Shown piece after piece: positions 18,848-27,916 of a DNA stretch of 55,606 bases (positions are counted from its first letter, which is position 1; each line of letters opens with the position of its first letter). The DNA is from Yoonia ponticola. GTDB lineage: Bacteria > Pseudomonadota > Alphaproteobacteria > Rhodobacterales > Rhodobacteraceae. The notes below the pieces were generated by a model, which had not been told where the DNA came from, did no database searches, and was given only the letters and a program-made list of their open reading frames with translations. A program made the translations under genes and the position numbers. The DNA is taken from positions 1 through 55,606 of the forward strand of contig NZ_JACIJM010000015.1 of NCBI RefSeq assembly GCF_014199395.1, written 5' to 3'.

Positions 18848-19453
18848 ACGTAGATCGGCAAAGGCCGCGACTGGATCTTCTGCTGACCAGATCTCGTTTC
18901 CAATGCCAAAGAAATCGGTGTGCGGCGAGATTTTGGTGATCAACTCTTTGGTTAACGCACCTTCCGCGACCACTGGCACTTCGATCATCATCGACCACCA
19001 TTCAAACAATTCGAGTTCCGCTTGTGACCCATCGCCCAGCGACGTTTGTCCGCACGGCCCAAAAGCCACGTAATCAACGCCCAACTCGCCAGCAGTCATG
19101 CCATCATGGCGCGAATTTCCGCAAAAACTGCCAACAATCGCGTCGTCGCCCAAATCTTTGCGCACTTTTTTAACGGATCGCGCACCATCAGTCAGGTGAA
19201 CACCGTCTAGTCCCAAGCGATCAACCAGCTGAATATGCGTATCGATCACCAAAGCTACATCGCGGGTGTGGGTCAATTCGCGCAGCGCATCCGCTGTGCG
19301 TGCAATCAGATCTTCGTCTTTAGTTCCAAGGGCTAAGCGGACGCAGCTAATGTCAGCAGCATCAAGGCATGCAGCCAAGATATCAGGATATGTCATCAAT
19401 TCGATCTCAGCCGGAGTGATCAAATACAGCTGGGGCAAGTCTACGTCGGCCAT
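18830..19453 (-). CDS. Thiamine-phosphate synthase-like protein
   Basis: The 207-residue protein has a TIM-barrel ThiE pattern: QLYLITP at the start, LGLDGVHLTDG in the middle and GVDYVAFGPCGQTS near the end. ThiE joins the pyrimidine and thiazole parts of thiamine. The usual phosphate-binding end (V-x-A-I/L-GGI) is here PVVAEGAL, and the sequence is divergent, so true ThiE activity is uncertain. No other thiamine genes are close. Its 3' end overlaps olsA. Confidence 0.75.
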   Translation of the reverse strand: MADVDLPQLYLITPAEIELMTYPDILAACLDAADISCVRLALGTKDEDLIARTADALRELTHTRDVALVIDTHIQLVDRLGLDGVHLTDGARSVKKVRKDLGDDAIVGSFCGNSRHDGMTAGELGVDYVAFGPCGQTSLGDGSQAELELFEWWSMMIEVPVVAEGALTKELITKISPHTDFFGIGNEIWSAEDPVAAFADLRSAIVA

Positions 19454-19593
19454 GGGAAAATTCCGTCTTTTGTCTGATGTTGCATCCCTTTAGCCTGATT
19501 TGTACGCCTTGGCTATGTGTGACGCACAGGTCTTAACCTTGTCTTGCCGCGCCGCGCGACGTATCACGCGGGCAATCTGCAAAGGACGCCGCA

Positions 19594-20346
19594 ATGCCGC
19601 AAGAGACCTCACAACCCGCGTTTGTTCTGATCCGCCCGCAGATGGGCGAAAATATCGGGGCTGCGGCCCGTGCGATGTGGAATTTCGGGCTAGATCGGAT
19701 GCGGATTACCGCGCCGCGTGACGGTTGGCCGAACCAAAAGGCCGTAGCAATGGCCAGCGGTGCGGGGCGTCTTTTGGACGAGGCGATCATGTGCGAAACA
19801 ACGGCCGAAGCGGTCGCAGATTGCACATATGTTTACGCGACAACGGCTCGTCCGCGTGAGTTGACAAAGCCTGTTTTTACACCTGCTCACGCTATGAAAG
19901 ACGCCGCGCAACGCATTGCAAATGGTGAAAAAATTGCAGTTCTGTTCGGGCCAGAACGGTCCGGTATGGAGAATGATGATATCGCCAAAGCAAATGCGAT
20001 TATCTCAGTCCCGGTTAACCCTGATTTCGCATCGTTAAACCTTGGGCAATGTGTGTTACTGACCGCCTATGAATGGCGTCAGGCGACGGTTGAAACCACG
20101 CCCGCTACGGTTTCGATGGAAGGCGAATGGGCGTCGCAGGCCGAAATGGAAGCCCTCGCAACCCATTACGAAGACCGGATGACCGACGCTGGTTTCTTCT
20201 ACCCGGAACACAAAGCGCCTAGCATGAAAATTAACCTTCGCAACCTGTGGTCGCGGATGCCACTGACCCGCGCAGACGTGCAAATGCTGCACGGCGTCAT
20301 GCGACAAATGGTGCGCTGGAAAGAACGCGGGCCAGACGACAGATAG
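19594..20346 (+). CDS. trmJ: tRNA 2'-O-methyltransferase, TrmJ type
   Basis: This SPOUT-fold enzyme has RPQMGENIGAAARAMWNFG, LFGPERSGMEND and SVPVNPDFASLNLGQCV, the three TrmH/TrmJ motifs that make the knotted SAM site. TrmJ methylates the ribose of residue 32 in tRNAs. The 250-residue length and an extra C-terminal helical part of about 80 residues fit TrmJ better than TrmH. AAAGGA (19580-19585) precedes the start. It is divergent from the ThiE-like gene. Confidence 0.88.
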   Translation: MPQETSQPAFVLIRPQMGENIGAAARAMWNFGLDRMRITAPRDGWPNQKAVAMASGAGRLLDEAIMCETTAEAVADCTYVYATTARPRELTKPVFTPAHAMKDAAQRIANGEKIAVLFGPERSGMENDDIAKANAIISVPVNPDFASLNLGQCVLLTAYEWRQATVETTPATVSMEGEWASQAEMEALATHYEDRMTDAGFFYPEHKAPSMKINLRNLWSRMPLTRADVQMLHGVMRQMVRWKERGPDDR

Positions 20347-20413
20347 GCTTACAGACATCATTCAGATTGCGTACACAGGCTGTACGGACATATAAATAAG
20401 ACCGGAGACCGTG

Positions 20414-21559
20414 ATGGCGACCAAACCGCGCAGTATTTTCGAAGACGTGAACACAACCGAAAAACAAGCCGTCACAACAGGCGGAATCGACGCCAAAGGG
20501 CAGGGTGCGCGACGCGGAATCAGAGCGTGGCTCTGCGTGTTGTTCGCACTGGTCGTGTTAATGATTGCTGTCGGAGGGTTAACGCGGCTCACGGATTCCG
20601 GGCTGTCGATCACGGAGTGGAAACCGGTTTCGGGCGCGCTTCCGCCACTTAATGCTGCCGATTGGCAGGTCGAATTTGATAAATACCGCGCATTTCCAGA
20701 GTACCAAGAGCAAAACAAGGGCATGTCCCTGACTGAATTCCAGTTCATCTACTGGTGGGAATGGGGCCATCGCCAATTAGGCCGCTTTGTTGGCGTGGTT
20801 TGGGCGCTTGGATTCGTCGGTTTCGCAGTAACACGCAATATCCCCACAGGTTGGACCGGACGGCTTTTGTTCATCGGCGCATTGGGCGGACTGCAGGGCG
20901 TAATCGGCTGGTGGATGGTCTCAAGCGGCCTCGAAGACGGCATGCTCGACGTTGCATCCTACCGTTTAGCGACGCATTTGGGCCTCGCATTTGTGATCCT
21001 CGGTGTGATCGCATGGTACATCCTACGGTTGTCACGTCGATCATCGGACCTGTTGCAAGCGCGCAGGCTCGGAAATCCCGCATTGGCACGTTGGGCCGCG
21101 GTTTTGATCGGTGTGACGAGCATTCAAATCCTGCTTGGCGCATTGGTTGCAGGCATCGACGCGGGCCGTGCATTCCCCCAGTGGCCGTTGATGGCTGACG
21201 CCTTCTTACCGCCTGATCCGCTATCCTTAACGCCGATCTGGCGTAACTTTTTCGAGGACGCCGGATTGGTGCAATTCATGCACCGCATGACTGGATACGT
21301 GTTGTTCGCTCTTGGCATTTTCGTTTGGTCGCGCGCCCGTAAATCGGCCAATGCGCAGACCCGTTTTGGGTTCAACATGGTATTGGCGATGATGGTTCTG
21401 CAGATGCTGCTAGGCATCGTCACAGTGCTGTATTCCGCGCCTTGGCACGTGGCGATTGTTCACCAGTTTGGCGCGGTGGTTTTGTGGGTACTCGTAATGC
21501 GTGCGCGGTTCCTCGCAATTTATCCGCTGCCGCAATCTGTACGAGGTGCATCTAAATGA
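20414..21559 (+). CDS. ctaA: Heme A synthase
   Basis: The 381-residue membrane protein has eight hydrophobic segments and conserved haem-ligand contexts WEWGHRQLGR and QFMHRMTGY, plus GGLTRLTDSGLSITEWKP, the CtaA signature. CtaA oxidises haem O to haem A for cytochrome aa3 oxidase. I use the ATG at 20414 after GGAG; a GTG three bases earlier is also possible. The next gene starts with ATGA overlap at 21556. Confidence 0.93.
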   Translation: MATKPRSIFEDVNTTEKQAVTTGGIDAKGQGARRGIRAWLCVLFALVVLMIAVGGLTRLTDSGLSITEWKPVSGALPPLNAADWQVEFDKYRAFPEYQEQNKGMSLTEFQFIYWWEWGHRQLGRFVGVVWALGFVGFAVTRNIPTGWTGRLLFIGALGGLQGVIGWWMVSSGLEDGMLDVASYRLATHLGLAFVILGVIAWYILRLSRRSSDLLQARRLGNPALARWAAVLIGVTSIQILLGALVAGIDAGRAFPQWPLMADAFLPPDPLSLTPIWRNFFEDAGLVQFMHRMTGYVLFALGIFVWSRARKSANAQTRFGFNMVLAMMVLQMLLGIVTVLYSAPWHVAIVHQFGAVVLWVLVMRARFLAIYPLPQSVRGASK

Positions 21560-23025
21560 CTGCTTATAAAGATTTAATGGCGTTTCAACGCGAGACTGAA
21601 GCATTGTCTGGCGTTGCAGGCATGCTCGGCTGGGACCAAGAAACAATGATGCCAGACGGTGCTGCCGATCAACGTGCAGAAGAGCACGGCGCGATGGCCA
21701 ACATGCTCCATGCGCGACGCATCGACCCACGTATTGGCGACTGGCTGGCAACGGCTGATGCGCCCGATGATGTGGCGGCCGCGAACCTGCGGCAGATCAA
21801 ACGGTCCTATGAGCGCACCATGAAAGTTCCCGCGACTTTGGCGACAGAGCTCGCCAAAACCACGTCGCTCGCGCATCGCACTTGGGCGAAATCACGGGCA
21901 GAAGAAGACGTCGCATCGTTCCTGCCCATCCTGCAGAAAGTCGTCGATTTGCGTCGTGAAGAAGCGGCGGCCGTGGCCGGTGACACCGATCCATATGACG
22001 CGTTACTGGACGATTACGAGCCGGGTGCGACCGGTGCCGAACTTGGTGCGATGTTCGACGCGCTTCGGCCACGGCTTGTGTCTCTGCGAGCGGCGATTTT
22101 GGACCAACCTGCGCCGGTTGTGTTAACCGGAACTTTTGACGAGGCGGGCCAACTCGCGTTGTCCGAAAAACTGGCCGCTGCGTTTGGCTACGACCTGACG
22201 CACGGGCGGATCGATAAGGCGCTGCATCCGTTTTCTAGCGGGTCTGGTCTGGATGTGCGGATCACAACACGGACTGAAGAACGTGATCCATTCAATTGTT
22301 TTTACTCGACAATCCACGAAGTTGGTCATGCATGTTACGAGCAGGGCATCGACCGCAAACATCTATTAACCCCGCTAGGTGCTGGTGTCTCGATGGGCGT
22401 TCACGAAAGCCAAAGCCGGATTTATGAGAACCAATTGGGCCGATCTGAAGCATTCACAAGCTGGCTATACGGACAAATGCGCGACGTGTTCAGCGACTTT
22501 GGTGTGGCTGATGAACGCGCGTTCTACGGTTGTGTTAACCACGTTTCGGACGGATTTATCCGAACCGAAGCCGACGAAGTGCAATACAACCTCCACGTGC
22601 TTTTACGCTTCGATTTGGAGCGCGCATTGATTGCGGGTGATCTGGCTGTGGGCGACCTTGAAGCCGCATGGAATGATCGGTTCTTGGCGGACTTCGGTTA
22701 CGCTGTGGACAAGCCATCGAACGGCGTTTTGCAGGATGTGCACTGGTCCGAAGGTCTGTTTGGGTACTTTCCGACGTATACATTAGGCAATGTTTACGCG
22801 GGATGTTTGAATGCGGCGATGCGCAAGGCTGTGCCAACGGTCGATGCGGATTTGGCACAGGGCGATACTAGTGCCGCGACGGCGTGGTTGCGCGAAAATG
22901 TGCAACAATTCGGTGGATTGTACCAACCTACGGATTTAATCACCCGCGCAACGGGTGCCGCACCGACGGAAGCACCACTATTGGACTACCTTGAGGAAAA
23001 ATTTCGCGGCATTTATAATCTCTAA
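21556..23025 (+). CDS. Carboxypeptidase, M32 family
   Basis: The 489-residue protein contains TIHEVGHACYEQG, giving the zinc motif HEVGH at residues 254-258, then HESQSR about 35 residues later, the M32 (Taq carboxypeptidase) signature. M32 enzymes remove C-terminal residues from peptides in the cytoplasm. It overlaps ctaA by four bases, so expression is probably coupled. No functional link to haem is evident. Confidence 0.93.
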   Translation: MTAYKDLMAFQRETEALSGVAGMLGWDQETMMPDGAADQRAEEHGAMANMLHARRIDPRIGDWLATADAPDDVAAANLRQIKRSYERTMKVPATLATELAKTTSLAHRTWAKSRAEEDVASFLPILQKVVDLRREEAAAVAGDTDPYDALLDDYEPGATGAELGAMFDALRPRLVSLRAAILDQPAPVVLTGTFDEAGQLALSEKLAAAFGYDLTHGRIDKALHPFSSGSGLDVRITTRTEERDPFNCFYSTIHEVGHACYEQGIDRKHLLTPLGAGVSMGVHESQSRIYENQLGRSEAFTSWLYGQMRDVFSDFGVADERAFYGCVNHVSDGFIRTEADEVQYNLHVLLRFDLERALIAGDLAVGDLEAAWNDRFLADFGYAVDKPSNGVLQDVHWSEGLFGYFPTYTLGNVYAGCLNAAMRKAVPTVDADLAQGDTSAATAWLRENVQQFGGLYQPTDLITRATGAAPTEAPLLDYLEEKFRGIYNL

Positions 23026-23034
23026 ACGCTAGGT

Positions 23035-23817
23035 TCACGACCAATTTGGCGGGCGCTTTTCAAGGAATGCTTGTATGCCCTCGTTGGTGTCGTCGTCCTG
23101 CATGTTCGTAACCATGACGTCACCCGTGAACGCATAGGCGTCTTGGGTCGTCATCTGGGATTGGGCGTAGAACGCGGCTTTGCCGTAACGCACTGCGGCG
23201 GGTAGTTTTTCGGCAATTTTGGCGGCAAGTTCACGTGTTGCCGAACCTAAATTTTCTGAGCTAGCGTAAGAATTTATCAGACCAAGTTGATGTGCTTCTT
23301 TGGCGTCTATGAACCGACCCGTCGTCAGCATTTCGAACGCCGATTTGGTTGGAATGTTACGGGTCAACGCGACCATTGGTGTCGCACAGAAAAGCCCGAT
23401 GTTCACGCCGTTCACTCCGAATTTTGTATCCTCCGCAGCGACGGCCATGTCGCATGTCGCGACCAATTGGCAGCCTGCCGCAGTGGCGATCCCGTGGACT
23501 TGGGCGATCACGGGTTGGGGCAACGTCTGGATGCGCTGCATCAACGCGGCACAGCGGGTGAACAGGTCTTTGAAATAGGCCGCACCTTGATCCGGTGCGT
23601 TGCGGCCCGCTTGCATTTCTTTCAAATCGTGGCCTGCGCATAACGCCTTACCGCTGCCCGAAAGGATCACGACGCGGATTGTATCGTCTTTGGCAATTGT
23701 ATCGAGTTCCGCATGCAAGGCTGCGATCATTGCGTCCGATAGCGCGTTGAGCCGCGTAGGCGCTGTCATTTCGATGTGGGCGATATGGTCTGCGACGTCG
23801 CGTGAGAGCAGTGTCAT
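23035..23817 (-). CDS. Enoyl-CoA hydratase/isomerase family protein
   Basis: A 260-residue crotonase-fold protein. SGSGKALCAGHDLKEMQAG supplies the first oxyanion-hole region and HGIATAAGCQLVATCDMAVA the second. The catalytic glutamate positions of classical hydratases are not obvious: the usual E after GCELAM is replaced by TCDMAVAAEDTKFG. It could be a hydratase, isomerase or thioester hydrolase. It diverges from a thioesterase gene, suggesting acyl-CoA metabolism. Confidence 0.82.
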   Translation of the reverse strand: MTLLSRDVADHIAHIEMTAPTRLNALSDAMIAALHAELDTIAKDDTIRVVILSGSGKALCAGHDLKEMQAGRNAPDQGAAYFKDLFTRCAALMQRIQTLPQPVIAQVHGIATAAGCQLVATCDMAVAAEDTKFGVNGVNIGLFCATPMVALTRNIPTKSAFEMLTTGRFIDAKEAHQLGLINSYASSENLGSATRELAAKIAEKLPAAVRYGKAAFYAQSQMTTQDAYAFTGDVMVTNMQDDDTNEGIQAFLEKRPPNWS

Positions 23818-23877
23818 GGGCTTGCCTTTGCGCTGGTTTCAGAGAAGCTTAGGCGGTGAACGGGAGTGAGGAAAGAC

Positions 23878-24303
23878 ATGGTTAATACATTGCAGATGGA
23901 TATTCCGGCGTTGAACGCATTTTTGGAACGCGATTTCGCGCAGGTGGCGGGCATGTTTGGCTTAGATTCGTTAACAGAGGACATTTTGACAGTCCGGTTA
24001 CGGGTACAAGAAGAACACTTGCGACCGGGTAACACGGTGTCGGGTCCATCGATGTTCGCGCTCGCAGATGTGGCAATGTATTTAGCGGTTTTGGCACGGA
24101 TCGGGCCTGTTGGATTGGCCGTAACGACCAATTGTAGCATCGATTTTATGCGCAAACCTGTGGCCGGTGTCGACCTGATTGCCGAGGCACGTGTCTTGAA
24201 AATGGGTCGCGTTCTCGCTGTGGGTGATGTGCTGATGTTCAGCGAAGGGCAGGCGGCGCCTGTTGCGCGTGCGTCGTTAACCTATTCAATCCCGCCAAAA
24301 TAA
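23878..24303 (+). CDS. PaaI-family hotdog thioesterase
   Basis: I start at the ATG at 23878 after GAGGAAAG; a GTG at 23866 is possible. The 141-residue product has GNTVSGPSMFALADVAMYLA, the hotdog helix, where PaaI thioesterases usually carry G-G-(x)-(x)-(x)-(x)-L-x-D. The Asp in LADVAM is present. It should hydrolyse acyl- or aryl-CoA. It shares a 60-bp divergent promoter region with an enoyl-CoA hydratase gene. Confidence 0.8.
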   Translation: MVNTLQMDIPALNAFLERDFAQVAGMFGLDSLTEDILTVRLRVQEEHLRPGNTVSGPSMFALADVAMYLAVLARIGPVGLAVTTNCSIDFMRKPVAGVDLIAEARVLKMGRVLAVGDVLMFSEGQAAPVARASLTYSIPPK

Positions 24304-24330
24304 AAAAAGGGGCCGGAAAATATCCGGCCC
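24302..24330 (-). terminator. Terminator for the DUF1127 gene
   Basis: GGGCCGG (24310-24316) pairs with CCGGCCC (24324-24330). On the minus strand the stem is followed by a run of seven T residues, so it ends transcription from the DUF1127 side; it may also slow plus-strand transcription. Confidence 0.8.
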
Positions 24331-24357
24331 AGTCAGGAAGATCGTTAAAATAGGGCG

Positions 24358-24588
24358 TTAGCGTTGGTAAAAACGCTTGTTTGCTTCGCGTGCAGCCTCG
24401 TGTTTGGTGACACCGATGTCGGCCAATTCACACGGATCAAGGCGGGAAAGTGCGCGTCGGGTGCGTTTGTTCATGTCCCATTTGGTCGCCATCACCGCGA
24501 CGGCCACAGCAACGCGGGCGAGCGTAGGAAGCTGGGCCTGACCGTTGAGTAGAGCAAGTTGCGCGGGCTGGATGGCATGGATTGACAT
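24358..24588 (-). CDS. DUF1127 small protein
   Basis: The 76-residue protein ends in RRALSRLDPCELADIGVTKHEAAREANKRF, matching the YjiS-like DUF1127 domain; only the R-x-L-x-x-L-D-x-x-x-L-x-D-I-G core is strict. In Agrobacterium and Rhodobacter, DUF1127 proteins take part in RNA turnover and phosphate or stress control. The N-terminal part is hydrophobic and variable. It is divergent from a MocR-type regulator that may control it. Confidence 0.85.
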   Translation of the reverse strand: MSIHAIQPAQLALLNGQAQLPTLARVAVAVAVMATKWDMNKRTRRALSRLDPCELADIGVTKHEAAREANKRFYQR

Positions 24589-24604
24589 GATGCGTCCCTT
24601 TCAA

Positions 24605-24640
24605 ATTGTATTGACACATTGTATTATTGTTCGTATGTAA
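24605..24640 (+). promoter_or_regulatory. Promoter and repeat operator of the MocR-type gene
   Basis: TTGACA (24611-24616) and TATGTA (24634-24639) are separated by 17 bases, a good sigma-70 promoter. It is overlaid by two direct copies of ATTGTATT at 24605-24612 and 24618-24625, 13 bases apart; related ATTGTA copies occur at 24648 and 24678. MocR regulators often bind direct repeats, so autoregulation is likely. Confidence 0.6.
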
Positions 24641-24674
24641 TGGATATATTGTACCGATGTATAAGGTCGAGAGA

Positions 24675-26096
24675 ATGATTGTATCCGATACAAGATGGCA
24701 GCCAGAGATATCTGGCGCTGGCCGTGCGAAGTATAAGGCGCTGGCCCAAGCGATCCGCGAAGGCATTGTATCGGGACAATTAACCGCCGGCGAACAACTA
24801 CCGCCTGTACGCGAATTGGCCTACCGCATCGGTGTCACTCCGGGGACCGTTGCCCGCGCTTATGCGGTACTCACGGACGAAGGGCGTCTGACCGCTGGGG
24901 TCGGGCGCGGCACCTTTGTGACGGAACGCAAAGCCACCACGCAGTCGATTTGGGATACACCTGCGATGCTAGATCCGACGGCGGATTTACCAGACCGCGT
25001 GCATCTATTAAGCCCGAAAATGCCCGAAGCCGGGCAGGGTGCATTAATCCGCGATGCGCTTCAGGCGTTGTCGACGGACATGGTGCCAGAACACCTGCTG
25101 AACTACCCAAGCCGTGTGACGGACATTGCTGCGCGTCGTGCGTTTAAGGCGTCGATTGCCGACACCCCGATTGGCCCGTTTGATGAAGATGATGTGATTA
25201 CGTCGCACGGCGGCCAAAGCGCAATTGTCATGATTTTACAAACAGTTCTGCACGGACCTTCACCTGTTATTGCGGTTGATGAACTCAGCTATGGCGGCTT
25301 TCGGTCGGCGGCGGTGATGTCGCGTGCGCAAGTGGTTGGTGTGCCGTGGGATGACGACGGACCGGACCCTGCTGTGCTCGAAGATTTGATCAAAACACAA
25401 GGCGTTCAGGTGTTTTGCACCTCTGCCGAAGTGTGCAATCCGACGGTGCGCACGACCTCGACGCCGCGCCGCAAACAGATCGCAGCGCTTGCCCAGCGAT
25501 ACGGCATCCACATCATCGACGACGACTGCTACCGCCTGATGCGGACCAAACATCTGGGACCAAGCTACCGCGCACTTGCGCCTGAATTGGGGTGGTATGT
25601 GACGTCGCCATCAAAGTCGCTGTCGGCTGCACTTCGGATCGGCTTTGCGGTGGCGCCTGTGGATTGGTCATCGAACCTTGCGCGGACCTCGACGTTCCAT
25701 TCCTTTGGGGTCACACGGCTTGTAACCGATTTGTATGCATACATTATGGCGCGTGATGAATTGCCTGACGTGATTGACCGGATTAACGCGCGTATTGCCC
25801 AAGACGTGCGGGCCGCTGTGAGCATTTTGGACGGCCATACGGTAACATGGTCCGAACAAGTGCCGTTTCTTTGGCTAGAACTGCCGATCGGCTGGCGTGC
25901 TGGTGAATTTAAACAACGCGCCGAAAGCGCTGGCGTGTTAATCAAGTCTGCGGAAGATTTCGCGCTGCGTGATGGCCGCTCGAACCATGCTGTGCGGATT
26001 GCGATCAACGGTCAGGTGTCACATGACCATTTTGCGGCGGGGATTCAGACGTTGCGCGACATGCTCGACAATCCACCGGATGCGATTTCGGTGTAA
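24675..26096 (+). CDS. MocR/PdxR-like GntR regulator with aminotransferase domain
   Basis: I place the start at the ATG at 24675, after AAGG (24663-24666); earlier ATGs at 24627 and 24657 are close to or upstream of the predicted transcript start. The 473-residue protein has a GntR-type winged helix in residues about 20-85 (LPPVRELAYRIGVTPGTVARAY) and a class I aminotransferase-like domain with TSPSKSLSAALRIGF, whose lysine would bind PLP. These proteins sense PLP or amino acids and regulate a neighbour. The target may be the DUF1127 gene or itself. Confidence 0.87.
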   Translation: MIVSDTRWQPEISGAGRAKYKALAQAIREGIVSGQLTAGEQLPPVRELAYRIGVTPGTVARAYAVLTDEGRLTAGVGRGTFVTERKATTQSIWDTPAMLDPTADLPDRVHLLSPKMPEAGQGALIRDALQALSTDMVPEHLLNYPSRVTDIAARRAFKASIADTPIGPFDEDDVITSHGGQSAIVMILQTVLHGPSPVIAVDELSYGGFRSAAVMSRAQVVGVPWDDDGPDPAVLEDLIKTQGVQVFCTSAEVCNPTVRTTSTPRRKQIAALAQRYGIHIIDDDCYRLMRTKHLGPSYRALAPELGWYVTSPSKSLSAALRIGFAVAPVDWSSNLARTSTFHSFGVTRLVTDLYAYIMARDELPDVIDRINARIAQDVRAAVSILDGHTVTWSEQVPFLWLELPIGWRAGEFKQRAESAGVLIKSAEDFALRDGRSNHAVRIAINGQVSHDHFAAGIQTLRDMLDNPPDAISV

Positions 26097-26127
26097 ATAA
26101 GTGGGGTATATTAATACCTTATTTTTA
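26097..26127 (+). terminator. Probable terminator after the MocR gene
   Basis: GGTAT-ATTA-ATACC forms a short stem extended by ATAA/TTAT arms with a bulge, followed by TTTTT. It lies directly after the stop codon. The stem is weak, so I give moderate confidence. Confidence 0.5.
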
Positions 26128-26166
26128 ACCCGCTGAAATGTAACGTTTTTTAACGCATGTTTCCTC

Positions 26167-26194
26167 TTGTTTGCACGCGCAACCCCTTTATAAG
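26167..26194 (+). promoter_or_regulatory. Candidate rplM-rpsI promoter
   Basis: TTGTTT and TATAAG are separated by 16 bases, 53 bases before the rplM start. This is the best sigma-70-like match in the gap. The transcript start is not known. Confidence 0.45.
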
Positions 26195-26246
26195 CCAGAC
26201 ATCCGAATGACGGGCCTTAATAGCCCCCAAACCTTTTTGGTGAGAT

Positions 26247-26708
26247 ATGAAAACCTTTTCTGCGACTCCGGCAGATGTAGACAAGAAATGGATCTTGATT
26301 GACGCTGAAGGCGTTGTTCTTGGCCGTTTGGCGTCCATCATCGCCATGCGCTTGCGCGGCAAGCACAAAGCATCCTTCACGCCGTCCATGGACATGGGCG
26401 ACAACGTGATCGTCATCAACGCTGAGAAAGTCCAGATGACTGGCAACAAGCGTGATGAAAAATACTACTGGCACACTGGCTTTGTCGGTGGGATCAAAGA
26501 ACGCACCAAGGGCGAAATCCTTGAGGGTAAGCACCCTGAGCGCGTTTTGATGAAAGCCGTGCAACGTATGTTGCCAGGTGGTCCATTGTCCAAGCGTCAA
26601 ATGACGCACCTGCGCGTTTTTGCTGGCACAGAGCACGGCATGGAAGCACAGAAGCCTGAAGTTCTCGACGTAAAAGCGATGAACAAAAAGAACACGAGGA
26701 CCGCATAA
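26247..26708 (+). CDS. rplM: Ribosomal protein L13
   Basis: The 153-residue protein begins [22 protein letters not shown] and has [12 protein letters not shown], typical of L13, an early assembly protein of the large subunit that binds 23S rRNA. Its stop overlaps the rpsI start (TAATG), the usual rplM-rpsI pair. Confidence 0.97.
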   Translation: MKTFSATPADVDKKWILIDAEGVVLGRLASIIAMRLRGKHKASFTPSMDMGDNVIVINAEKVQMTGNKRDEKYYWHTGFVGGIKERTKGEILEGKHPERVLMKAVQRMLPGGPLSKRQMTHLRVFAGTEHGMEAQKPEVLDVKAMNKKNTRTA

Positions 26709-27202
26709 TGGCCGATCAGATCAACTCTCTCGAAGAGCTGGGCGCTGTTGCTGAAGGCGTCGTTGCTGAAGCACCTGCTGCTGTTGAAATCAACCGTGAG
26801 CCAGTTCGTGACGAACTGGGCCGCTCATATGCCACTGGCAAGCGTAAAGACGCTGTTGCTCGTGTATGGATCAAACCAGGTTCTGGTAAGGTCACTGTGA
26901 ACGGCAAAGAAATGAACACATACTTCGCACGTCCAGTGCTGCAGATGATCTTGGCGCAGCCATTCTCTGTTGCTGGCGTTGCTGGCCAGTTCGACGTTGT
27001 CGCAACTGTCAAAGGTGGTGGTCTTTCCGGTCAAGCTGGTGCGGTCAAGCACGGTGTGTCTAAAGCGTTGCAGCTTTATGATCCGTCCTTGCGTCCTGCG
27101 CTGAAAGCCGCTGGCTTCCTCACACGCGATAGCCGCGTTGTTGAGCGTAAGAAATACGGTAAAGCGAAAGCACGTAAGAGCTTCCAGTTCTCCAAGCGTT
27201 AA
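26708..27202 (+). CDS. rpsI: Ribosomal protein S9
   Basis: The 164-residue protein carries the S9 core from [18 protein letters not shown] and ends in [17 protein letters not shown], the basic tail that touches the P-site tRNA. About 35 acidic and alanine-rich residues precede the core, an extension common in alphaproteobacterial S9. It is the second gene of the operon and is followed by a terminator. Confidence 0.97.
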   Translation: MADQINSLEELGAVAEGVVAEAPAAVEINREPVRDELGRSYATGKRKDAVARVWIKPGSGKVTVNGKEMNTYFARPVLQMILAQPFSVAGVAGQFDVVATVKGGGLSGQAGAVKHGVSKALQLYDPSLRPALKAAGFLTRDSRVVERKKYGKAKARKSFQFSKR

Positions 27203-27222
27203 GTTTTGGATTGCAGATATGG

Positions 27223-27252
27223 AAAAGGGCGTCCGGTTGGGCGCCCTTTTTG
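27223..27252 (+). terminator. Rho-independent terminator of rplM-rpsI
   Basis: AAAAGGGCG (27223-27231) pairs with CGCCCTTTT (27242-27250) around a ten-base loop, and the T run forms the descending side. Confidence 0.85.
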
Positions 27253-27269
27253 CTTGCGTGATGCGCGAT

Positions 27270-27303
27270 TTTTCTCGAAAAATCGTACAAATTTTCGAGA
27301 AAA
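27270..27303. repeat. 12-bp perfect inverted repeat
   Basis: TTTTCTCGAAAA (27270-27281) and TTTTCGAGAAAA (27292-27303) are exact reverse complements ten bases apart. Each arm is itself nearly palindromic around TCGA. It sits between the rpsI terminator and the end of the convergent PagL-like gene, so a back-up terminator for that gene is likely, although a clean T run is absent. Confidence 0.6.
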
Positions 27304-27323
27304 TTTAGGGTAGCGCGGGCGGC

Positions 27324-27839
27324 TTAGTTCAGTGGAAACGCATAGCGGATCGACAAAGTCTCTAAGCCTGGATTGATAGCGCGCGTGTCACCATTTGACC
27401 GGTGGTCCCAAGATACGGTCAAGGTCGCGCCCTGCTCGAACGCATATCCGGCGCCAACAGCAGAGCGGAATTGAACTTCACCACCGATGTTTGGTCCGTC
27501 ATCACGAAAATGCAAACCAGGGATAAACGACGCCTCAAGAAAGATAGGGCCTTCAATCAAGTCTTCACTGGTCCACTTAAAACCCGCACCGATCCACACA
27601 TCATTCCGGTTTGTCATCGACGCCGCCACAGTTGGCTGAAACGGCCCATAAGCGTGATCGAAATCATACCCTAGATAAAATTCGCGGCCGATCTCTTCAC
27701 GTTGAAATTGCAGCGACGCAGTCTGGATCGAGATGCGTTCGGCTGCGGCATGGCGCATCAAACATCCCGTTGCGCAGTCGGTTTGGTTCATATCGAAAAG
27801 GCTAGTGACGAGCCAGAAGAGTGCGACGGTGCCGTCCAT
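27324..27839 (-). CDS. PagL-like lipid A deacylase / acyloxyacyl hydrolase family
   Basis: The 171-residue protein ends in strands GAGYAFEQGATLTVSWDHRSNGD and SIRYAFPLN. The HxSNG motif (DHRSNG) supplies the catalytic His and Ser of PagL, an outer-membrane eight-strand barrel that removes the 3-O acyl chain of lipid A. Alternating polar and hydrophobic residues fit a barrel. AGGA lies eight bases before the ATG. The N-terminus (VALFWLVTSLF) is a short hydrophobic stretch and not a textbook cleavable signal, with cysteines following. A gene for LPS modification next to none of its pathway is common. Confidence 0.75.
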   Translation of the reverse strand: MDGTVALFWLVTSLFDMNQTDCATGCLMRHAAAERISIQTASLQFQREEIGREFYLGYDFDHAYGPFQPTVAASMTNRNDVWIGAGFKWTSEDLIEGPIFLEASFIPGLHFRDDGPNIGGEVQFRSAVGAGYAFEQGATLTVSWDHRSNGDTRAINPGLETLSIRYAFPLN

Positions 27840-27916
27840 AACGTTAGTCCTGTGTTTGCGGGGCTGTCGGAGCCTCCGGCGGGAGTTGTTTTTGCGAAAT
27901 GAAGGTGGGGCGTGGC

